From Candidatus Benthicola azotiphorus (GTDB lineage: Bacteria; Gemmatimonadota; Gemmatimonadetes; Palauibacterales; Palauibacteraceae), in contig CANPVW010000209.1 in assembly GCA_947581745.1 (NCBI GenBank), positions 1 through 5,064 on the forward strand: 5,064 nucleotides of DNA, in the 5' to 3' direction. The notes under the pieces were generated by a model. The model saw only the letters and a list, made by a program, of their open reading frames with translations, did no database searches and was not told the DNA's origin. A program made the position numbers and the translations under genes. Position 1 is the first letter of the stretch. Every line of letters starts with the position of its first letter. Of the stretch, positions 1 through 5,064 are shown piece by piece.

Positions 1-2
1 CG

Positions 3-482
3 GACACGATTGGATGGGCCGCGGCGCCGGCCGCGGGGCGACCCGCGCCACTCCCGTGGCCCCTCCTCGTCTTTTCCGCGGTCCTGGCTCTCGTGGCCTG
101 GATCACGCTGCTGGACGTCCGCTCGGGGCGGCGCGGCCGAGTGTGGCTGGACGTTCCCTTCTTCTCGCTTCTCGGGCTGGCCGGCCTGTTGATCGTCTTC
201 CTCTGGTTCGTCTCCCTGCATCCGGTGACGAAGCGGAACTTCAACCTCCTGTGGGCCCTCCCCACGAACCTCGTCCTCGCCTGGACGGTCGCCCGGGCGG
301 ACGCGAAGCCGTGGATCGTGCGGTTGCTCCGGGGAACGGCGATCTGTGCCCTGGCCTTCGTCGCGGGCTGGGCGCTGTGGCCGCAGGAGCTGCCTCCGGC
401 CACTCTGCCTCTCGCGATGGCGATCGGGGTCAGGTCCGGGGGCCTGGCGTTCACCCGGCGCCGGGTCGCAGACGCGGTCTAG
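3..482 (+). CDS. C-terminal membrane portion of a DUF4105-like (Lnb-like) protein, 5' partial
   Basis: The reading frame is open from the left edge to a TAG stop at 480-482 and encodes 159 residues, so the true start lies outside the window. The fragment is almost all membrane protein: hydrophobic segments lie near fragment residues 19-37, 53-73, 77-97, 107-127 and 133-145. Between the second and third is the motif SLHPVTKRNFNLLWALPTN. That motif resembles the 'TDH..T..N.NLLWALP' signature I recall in the C-terminal helices of DUF4105 proteins. DUF4105 is a periplasmic domain whose Bacteroides members have been linked to lipoprotein N-acylation (Lnb). The DUF4105 domain itself would lie upstream and is not visible, so the family call rests on this tail alone. 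A GTG at 93-95 could be mistaken for a start, but coding continues upstream and would cut the first helix. The gene converges on apbE and their stop codons overlap. Another polytopic membrane protein remains possible. Confidence 0.6.
   Translation, partial: DTIGWAAAPAAGRPAPLPWPLLVFSAVLALVAWITLLDVRSGRRGRVWLDVPFFSLLGLAGLLIVFLWFVSLHPVTKRNFNLLWALPTNLVLAWTVARADAKPWIVRLLRGTAICALAFVAGWALWPQELPPATLPLAMAIGVRSGGLAFTRRRVADAV
479..482. other. CTAG overlap of two convergent stop codons
   Basis: The plus-strand gene ends with TAG at 480-482 and apbE on the minus strand ends with TAG at 479-481. Both are read from the palindrome CTAG, so the genes overlap by three to four bases with no intergenic terminator. 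Any transcription stop for either gene must lie inside the other's coding sequence or be absent. Confidence 0.9.
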
Positions 483-1528
483 GGTTCGAGGCGTCCGGCC
501 ATCGGCGCGGTCGGCCTGGCCACGAACCCACCGTTCGCTGCCGGAAGTACGAACAGAGCCGCCAGGCCCAGGGAATCCGCCAGGCGCAGCCCTTCCTCCG
601 GACCCAGCACGCTCAGCGCCGTGGCCCATGCGTCGGCCCGCGCGGCCTCGCGGTGCAGGACCGTGACCGAGTAGCCCTTCCAGCGAACCGGAAGTCCCGA
701 CCGGGGATCGATGATGTGCCCGTATCGGACGCCATCCATCTCGTAGAAGTTGCGGTAGTCGCCGGAGGTGGCGGCAGCCTCGTTTCCGAGATCGATGAGG
801 TGGAAGACGGTCCGGGAACCGGGCGTCGGGGCTTCCACGGCGACCCGCCACGGTGACCCGTCGGGCTTCGTTCCCCGCGCCCGCACCTCTCCTCCGACCT
901 CGAGAGCGAAATCCGTCGCTCCCATCCGCTGGACGCCCTCCGCCGCCCGGTCCATGGCGTAGCCCTTGGCGATCGCGGACAGGTCAACGACCACCCGCGG
1001 GTCGGCCTTGGCCGCGGTGCCGGCCCGGGCGTCGACTCTCAGGCGGTCGAGTCCGACCAGGGAGCGCAGGTCGCTGAGCATGTCGCTGGAGGGCGGCGCG
1101 GCCTGCTCACGACCGCGGGGCCCGAAGCCCCACGCGTCGACCAGCGGCGCCACCGTCACATCGAAGGCTCCGCCGGAACGTTCCCCGACCTCCGAAGCGA
1201 TCGCGAGCACCTCGATCGTCTCCGGTGACAGCGGCGTCGGTGACGTGCTCGCAGACCGATTGAACCGCGACAGCTCGGAGGTGGAGTCCCACGTGGACAT
1301 CAGGTGCTCGATCCGGTCCAGCTTCGACTGCGCCGTATCTCCGATGGCCGCGACCCACTCGTCAGGCGCTCCCTGCGGCAGCGAGACCTTGAGGCTCCAC
1401 GTGGTGCCCATGGTCGCGCCGCCCATCGTGTGCGTCAGGTGCGGTCGCTCGCCGTAGAAGAACCGCGCGGCGAGCGTGCCCAGCGCCACGACGGCGGCGA
1501 GCGCCAGCAAGCTGCGGAGCGTTCTCAT
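479..1528 (-). CDS. apbE: FAD:protein FMN transferase (ApbE family)
   Basis: ApbE enzymes transfer FMN from FAD onto Ser/Thr of periplasm-facing proteins such as RnfG/RnfD or NqrB/NqrC, and need Mg2+. The 349-residue product has the normal family length. Family hallmarks run in order: MGTTW (40-44), MSTWDSTSELSRFN (77-90), GGAFDVTVAPLVDAWGFG (119-136), the nucleotide-binding DLSAIAKGYAMDR (182-194), EVGGEVRARG (210-219), SGDYRNFYE (255-263), HIIDPRSGLPV (271-281) and ADAWATAL (298-305). In the last, D299 and T303 match the usual metal ligands. Residues 3-24 form a hydrophobic signal or anchor with no Cys lipobox, unlike many ApbE lipoproteins, so an uncleaved anchor or plain signal peptide is likely. 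The ATG at 1528 begins this signal and has GGAG ten bases upstream. It lies 16 bases after argF and is probably the last gene of the operon. No flavinylation target with a D..[ST]GA[ST]-like motif was seen in the window. Confidence 0.96.
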   Translation of the reverse strand: MRTLRSLLALAAVVALGTLAARFFYGERPHLTHTMGGATMGTTWSLKVSLPQGAPDEWVAAIGDTAQSKLDRIEHLMSTWDSTSELSRFNRSASTSPTPLSPETIEVLAIASEVGERSGGAFDVTVAPLVDAWGFGPRGREQAAPPSSDMLSDLRSLVGLDRLRVDARAGTAAKADPRVVVDLSAIAKGYAMDRAAEGVQRMGATDFALEVGGEVRARGTKPDGSPWRVAVEAPTPGSRTVFHLIDLGNEAAATSGDYRNFYEMDGVRYGHIIDPRSGLPVRWKGYSVTVLHREAARADAWATALSVLGPEEGLRLADSLGLAALFVLPAANGGFVARPTAPMAGRLEP

Positions 1529-1538
1529 GAGACCCGTT

Positions 1539-1542
1539 CTCC
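1539..1542 (-). promoter_or_regulatory. Ribosome-binding site of apbE
   Basis: GGAG on the minus strand, two bases after the argF TGA stop (1545-1547) and ten bases before the apbE ATG. The spacing is at the long end of normal, so initiation may depend partly on ribosomes finishing argF. This is the only purine-rich match in the 16-base gap. Confidence 0.5.
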
Positions 1543-1544
1543 GC

Positions 1545-2546
1545 TCAACCCACCAGCGTCGCCACCATCACCGCCTTGATCGAGTGCATGCGGTTCTCCG
1601 CCTGGTCGAAGACGATCGAGGCCGGGGACTCGAACACCTCATCGGTCACTTCCATTCCCTCGAGCCCGAATTGCTCGAAGATCTGCTTGCCGACCCTGGT
1701 GTCGAGGTTGTGGAACGCCGGCAGGCAGTGCAGGAAGCGAACGTCGGGATTGCCAGTCCTCCGCACCACGTCAGCGTTGACCTGATATGGTCTCAGAAGG
1801 GCGATGCGCTCCGCCCACCTTTCCGGAGGCTCGCCCATGGACACCCAGACATCCGTATACAGGAAGTCGACGCCGGCTACCCCTTCGTCGATGTCTTCCG
1901 TGAGCCGCAACGATCCACCGCTCTCGGCTGCCTGTGTCTGGCAGCGCTCGACCAGGTCGGCCTCCGGCCAGTTGGACCGCGGAGCGCACAGCCGCACGTC
2001 CATGCCCAGCTTCGCGCCGCCGACCATGAGCGAGTTGCCCACGTTGTTGCGGGCATCACCCAGGTAGCAGAACGAGATGCTCTCGGCCGGGCGGGCGGCG
2101 TGCTCGACCATCGTCATCACATCGGCGATCACCTGGGTCGGATGAAACTCGTCCGTCAGCCCGTTCCACACCGGCACGCCGGCGTAACGCGCCAGGGTCT
2201 CCACTCTATCCTGGCCGAATCCACGATACTCGATCCCATCGTACATCCGGCCCAGCACTCGCGCCGTGTCCGCGACCGACTCCTTGTGACCGATCTGCGA
2301 CCCGGTCGGCCCGAGGTACGTCACGTGCGCCCCTTGATCATACGCCGCCACCTCGAACGCGCACCGGGTGCGCGTGGAGGTCTTTTCGAAGATCAGCGCG
2401 ACGTTGAGCCCGGCCAGGCGCGGGACCTCGCGACCCTCCCGCCTGGCCGTCTTGAGCTCGACGGACAGGTCGAGCAGGTAGCGAATCTCCGCGGGGGAGA
2501 AGTCGAGCAGCTTGAGGAAGCTGCGGCCCTTGAGGTTGATCGACAT
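1545..2546 (-). CDS. argF: Ornithine carbamoyltransferase
   Basis: This cytoplasmic enzyme joins carbamoyl phosphate and L-ornithine to give citrulline, the sixth step of arginine biosynthesis. The 333-residue product has the usual length. It carries the carbamoyl-phosphate loop STRTR (57-61), HPTQ (135-138), the ornithine-binding DVWVSMG (232-238) and the catalytic HCLP (273-276). It also matches enterobacterial ArgI/ArgF over long blocks such as VTYLGPTGSQIGHKES and EVTDEVFESPASIVFDQAEN. The ornithine-type SMG loop argues against aspartate or N-acetylornithine carbamoyltransferase. A catabolic ArcB role cannot be excluded by sequence alone, but no arcA or arcC is present. I chose the ATG at 2544-2546: it has GGAAG just upstream, sits 19 bases after the preceding stop, and starts the family's natural N-terminus. 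An in-frame TTG at 2601-2603 would add 19 unrelated residues and overlap the previous gene. No other arg gene and no ARG-box-like operator is visible. Confidence 0.97.
   Translation of the reverse strand: MSINLKGRSFLKLLDFSPAEIRYLLDLSVELKTARREGREVPRLAGLNVALIFEKTSTRTRCAFEVAAYDQGAHVTYLGPTGSQIGHKESVADTARVLGRMYDGIEYRGFGQDRVETLARYAGVPVWNGLTDEFHPTQVIADVMTMVEHAARPAESISFCYLGDARNNVGNSLMVGGAKLGMDVRLCAPRSNWPEADLVERCQTQAAESGGSLRLTEDIDEGVAGVDFLYTDVWVSMGEPPERWAERIALLRPYQVNADVVRRTGNPDVRFLHCLPAFHNLDTRVGKQIFEQFGLEGMEVTDEVFESPASIVFDQAENRMHSIKAVMVATLVG
2357..2375. repeat. 19-base palindrome inside the argF active-site codons
   Basis: Arms of nine bases (ACGCGCACC and GGTGCGCGT) flank a single central G. On the minus strand this stretch encodes most of the STRTRCA carbamoyl-phosphate motif. 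The one-base centre is too small for a full RNA hairpin loop. Codon constraint (alternating ACN and CGN) in a GC-rich genome may explain it. Confidence 0.5.
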
Positions 2547-2549
2547 GGT

Positions 2550-2554
2550 CTTCC
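2550..2554 (-). promoter_or_regulatory. Ribosome-binding site of argF, decides the start
   Basis: GGAAG on the minus strand lies three bases before the ATG at 2544-2546, inside the 19-base gap after the lipoprotein stop. The spacing is short but the match supports this ATG over the in-frame upstream TTG at 2601-2603. Confidence 0.5.
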
Positions 2555-2565
2555 ACGTTTCTGCT

Positions 2566-3159
2566 TCACTGTGAGCCGGCTTCGCCCTCGCCGAGAGAGT
2601 CAATACGGACTATCTGCCCCGCTTCCAGCCGGAAGCGCCGCGTCACCTTCTGCGAGGGACAGCACATCGGGTCACCCGGCCCGTGCGCGAGAAGCTCGAT
2701 CGATACCTCACCGGAATCGATACGGATGCGGTCGACCGGCTCCCTGTCGCCAAGAAAGGTCGCGACCACGGACTGATTCGCGGTCCTGGCGTCGTTCAGC
2801 ACCACCGCCAGGTCCTCGAACACCCCGCTGCCGCCGGATTCGGTGGCGAGCAGCACCACCGCGTCCGGGGCCCCGTCTCCGTTCAGGTCGCCGACAGCGT
2901 ACTCCGGCAGCATGCGTATGGTCAGGCGACGATCGCGATCCTCGTAGGCGCCGTCGACCAGCGGGACCTGTTCCCCTGACAGTATCTCCGAGGGGTAGGA
3001 TCGGTTCCTCAATTGGCTGGCGGTGAGCTCGGACGGAAGTTCCGCGGCTCCCGCCGGCCGCTCTTCGCTCCGATCACAGGCTCCGCACAGGAAGACGCAC
3101 AGGAGTGCGGCCAGTATCGGTGCAGGCGACAGGCGCGGCTTTCCGCTCGATCCGCTCAT
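2566..3159 (-). CDS. Probable secreted lipoprotein with GDLNGDG loop and CCPSQ motif, function unknown
   Basis: The 197-residue product starts with a basic N-terminus and a hydrophobic stretch (about 11-25) followed by Cys28, giving a probable lipoprotein signal. The lipobox (L-C-G-A-C) is non-standard because the usual -3 Leu is displaced by Cys25. The mature part has RSYPSEI (53-59), then VGDLNGDGAPDAVVLL (89-104). In that stretch Asp91, Asn93, Asp95 and Asp99 form an EF-hand or FG-GAP-like calcium loop. Further on is GDPMCCPSQKV (162-172) with a Cys166-Cys167 pair. I recall this arrangement (YPSE, GDLNGDG, DPxCCP) from uncharacterised exported proteins of cyanobacteria and Chloroflexota, and a similar CCPS motif in mycobacterial LppP/LprE lipoproteins. 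That relation is from memory and unverified. The ATG at 3157-3159 follows an excellent GAGGAG site. The gene is 13 bases after the DUF481 gene and 19 before argF, so it is probably co-transcribed. I assign no biochemical function. Confidence 0.85.
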   Translation of the reverse strand: MSGSSGKPRLSPAPILAALLCVFLCGACDRSEERPAGAAELPSELTASQLRNRSYPSEILSGEQVPLVDGAYEDRDRRLTIRMLPEYAVGDLNGDGAPDAVVLLATESGGSGVFEDLAVVLNDARTANQSVVATFLGDREPVDRIRIDSGEVSIELLAHGPGDPMCCPSQKVTRRFRLEAGQIVRIDSLGEGEAGSQ

Positions 3160-3165
3160 GCTGCA

Positions 3166-3171
3166 CTCCTC
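3166..3171 (-). promoter_or_regulatory. Strong ribosome-binding site of the lipoprotein gene
   Basis: GAGGAG on the minus strand, six bases before the ATG at 3157-3159. It follows the TGA stop of the DUF481 gene (3173-3175) after a single base. Ribosomes ending the upstream gene therefore stop on this site, a layout typical of translational coupling. Confidence 0.75.
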
Positions 3172-3172
3172 A

Positions 3173-4231
3173 TCAGAACTTGTAGCCGAAGCCGAACGTC
3201 AGCCCGTAGTCGTTCTGGCTCAGGCCGGTCGAAGGGCTGCGGCTGTCGAAGTTGTCGTAGAACTGCAGGTTCAGGGTGAAGTCCTTGAAGATCTCGTACG
3301 AGATCGAGCTGTTGAAATCGATCCGGATCCGGCCCCAGTCCGTGAAGACCGGAACGATCGCGAGGTCACTGTACACGTCCACCTTCGGAAACACGAACCT
3401 GAACAGGTTGTAGTCCGCGTCCAGGCTGAACTGACCGGTGTTCTGACCTTCCGAAAGGCCCGGGCCGACGCTGGCGTACCGCTCTCTCGCGTAGCTGACG
3501 GACGCCCCGAAGTAGAGAGCGTGCAGGTTGGTCGTGAACAGATCGTAGGTCGCGCCCGCACCCACGGTGGTTCGCAGATCCAGCCCCAGTTGACTGTTCT
3601 CCTCCAGCGACGTCACCCCGAGCAGGTTCCACTTCCCCGAGAGAAGGCGGGTGATCTGCACTCCCAGCTGGTTGCGGCTCGTGGTCTCGACGCTGTCCTG
3701 CGCCTGAAGGTACGAGCTCCCGTTGACCCTGACCGACCAGCGGGGCCCCCGGTAACTCGTCTGGCCGTCCAGGTTCAGGGTGCGCAGGTTGTTCGCCTTC
3801 GTGAAGTCGATCCCGAGGTTGACGTAGCCGTCCACGCGGGTCCAGAACGAGTCCCGGATCGGCACGATGAACACAACCTCGTGGAGCCGGAGGACCACCG
3901 TGTCCGCGAGGATCACGGCGAGCTCCTCCGAAACGTCCGTTCGGCCCAGTCGGCCGAAGTACTTGGCGCCCGACTCCACCTCGACCTCGAAGAAGTGCTC
4001 GCTCTCCACGTGGGCGATCTTCTCCCACTCGATGTAGACCGTACCCAGATCGTCCGTCTTGTACGTGAGCTTGCCGCGGCTCAGCTGCTTGACTTCTCCG
4101 GTCAGCACGTCTCCGCGCTTCAGGGTCACGACGTCCGTCTTCTGGGCGAACGCCGCCGATGGAGTGCAGAGCGTCGCGACGAGCAAGGTCGCGAGGAGGC
4201 CGAATGCGGGCGCGGAGGGGTGTCTGACCAC
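3173..4231 (-). CDS. DUF481-type outer-membrane beta-barrel protein with N-terminal SH3/Sm-like domain
   Basis: The 352-residue product begins with a signal peptide: a hydrophobic core at about 10-21, then PSAAFA before a likely cleavage ahead of Gln30. Residues 33-96 form a compact beta-rich module (VVTLKRGDVLTGEV, then GKLTYKTDDLGTVYIEW) like the SH3/Sm-like domain often preceding DUF481. From about 125 onward, alternating polar/hydrophobic strands and abundant Tyr/Asn/Gly mark an outer-membrane barrel. The C-terminus GLTFGFGYKF ends in Phe, as expected for recognition by the BAM assembly machinery. The substrate, if any, is unknown. The start is a GTG at 4229-4231, the only reasonable start before the signal peptide. 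It lacks a clear Shine-Dalgarno (only GAG within CTCGAG) and sits at the edge of a 12-base palindrome, so the start is less certain than the gene. The frame stays open upstream to 4744 inside fbaB, but that extension is fbaB read in the wrong frame. Confidence 0.88.
   Translation of the reverse strand: MVRHPSAPAFGLLATLLVATLCTPSAAFAQKTDVVTLKRGDVLTGEVKQLSRGKLTYKTDDLGTVYIEWEKIAHVESEHFFEVEVESGAKYFGRLGRTDVSEELAVILADTVVLRLHEVVFIVPIRDSFWTRVDGYVNLGIDFTKANNLRTLNLDGQTSYRGPRWSVRVNGSSYLQAQDSVETTSRNQLGVQITRLLSGKWNLLGVTSLEENSQLGLDLRTTVGAGATYDLFTTNLHALYFGASVSYARERYASVGPGLSEGQNTGQFSLDADYNLFRFVFPKVDVYSDLAIVPVFTDWGRIRIDFNSSISYEIFKDFTLNLQFYDNFDSRSPSTGLSQNDYGLTFGFGYKF
3290..3305. repeat. 16-base perfect palindrome inside the DUF481 gene
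   Basis: GATCTCGTACGAGATC is exactly self-complementary and lies in the codons for SYEIF (about residues 311-315). It would be a good dimeric-protein site by shape, but lies near the 3' end of a coding region and has no promoter-like surroundings. Chance occurrence is plausible. Confidence 0.4.
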
Positions 4232-4242
4232 GACTCGAGTCG
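4231..4242. repeat. 12-base perfect palindrome at the DUF481 gene start
   Basis: CGACTCGAGTCG is its own reverse complement. It touches the first base of the GTG start codon and overlaps the outer two bases of the adjacent hairpin, so the two structures would compete. A 12-base palindrome is expected about once in 5 kb by chance; only its placement over the start region makes it worth recording. Confidence 0.5.
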
Positions 4243-4268
4243 GGGAGCCGACGCGCGCCGGCTCCCCG
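4241..4268 (-). terminator. GC-rich stem-loop downstream of fbaB, terminator-like but without a U tract
   Basis: Two perfectly complementary 10-base arms (CGGGGAGCCG at 4241-4250 and CGGCTCCCCG at 4259-4268) flank an 8-base loop. The 5' arm on the minus strand starts seven bases after the fbaB TGA (4276-4278), where an intrinsic terminator would sit. The sequence after the 3' arm (ACTCGAGTC, then the GTG start) has no run of T, so full Rho-independent termination is doubtful. It may be a partial terminator, an RNA-stabilising 3' end, or a structure limiting translation of the next gene. It fills most of the 44-base gap, leaving little room for a separate promoter. Confidence 0.5.
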
Positions 4269-4275
4269 TTCAGCC

Positions 4276-5064
<789 letters not shown>

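Noticed and set aside
14..856. 280-codon plus-strand frame at the left edge
   Set aside because: It overlaps the DUF4105-like frame in another register and runs antisense into apbE. Its translation is low-complexity Arg/Gly/Pro, with no hydrophobic segments.
2547..2603. TTG start giving argF 19 extra residues
   Set aside because: The extension overlaps the lipoprotein gene, is unlike ornithine carbamoyltransferase N-termini, and the ATG at 2544-2546 has its own GGAAG site.
1476..3026. Long 516-codon open frame on the plus strand
   Set aside because: It lies antisense to argF and most of the lipoprotein gene, spans their junctions, has no recognisable domain and is rich in Arg/Pro/His. Long antisense frames are usual in GC-rich coding DNA.

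Overview
The window is GC-rich, protein-dense bacterial DNA. It holds six genes: five on the minus strand in a tight head-to-tail series, and one partial gene converging on them from the left edge. An outer-membrane beta-barrel protein with a signal peptide, a probable lipoprotein and a membrane-anchored flavin transferase point to a Gram-negative (diderm) host. The codon bias and mix of families would fit a GC-rich environmental lineage such as Gemmatimonadota, Acidobacteriota or a related phylum. No marker here fixes the taxon, so that placement is only a guess.

Reading along the minus strand from the right edge, the genes are as follows. (1) fbaB, a class I fructose-bisphosphate aldolase of the DhnA/FbaB type, lacks roughly its first 90 residues because the window ends. 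(2) After a 44-base gap with a strong hairpin comes a DUF481-type outer-membrane beta-barrel with an SH3/Sm-like N-terminal domain. (3) Thirteen bases on is a small secreted protein, probably a lipoprotein, with an EF-hand-like Asp-rich loop and a CCPSQ motif. (4) Nineteen bases on is argF, a complete ornithine carbamoyltransferase with every expected active-site motif. (5) Sixteen bases on is apbE, FAD:protein FMN transferase. The last four have gaps of 13-19 bases and recognisable ribosome-binding sites, so they are very probably co-transcribed. Whether fbaB shares that transcript depends on the hairpin at 4241-4268.

At the left edge, the plus strand carries the C-terminal membrane portion of a protein resembling the multi-helix tail of DUF4105 (Lnb-like) proteins. 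Its stop codon overlaps that of apbE, the two sharing the palindrome CTAG.

The set reads as housekeeping and envelope genes rather than a dedicated pathway: glycolysis/gluconeogenesis, arginine synthesis, flavin attachment and cell-surface proteins. I see no mobile element, CRISPR array, tRNA, rRNA or defence/biosynthetic cluster, and nothing that makes a convincing undescribed system. The points worth a second look are the hairpin and palindrome at the fbaB/DUF481 junction, the shared stop codons, the uncharacterised lipoprotein, and argF sitting among envelope genes. No intergenic stretch exceeds 44 bases.
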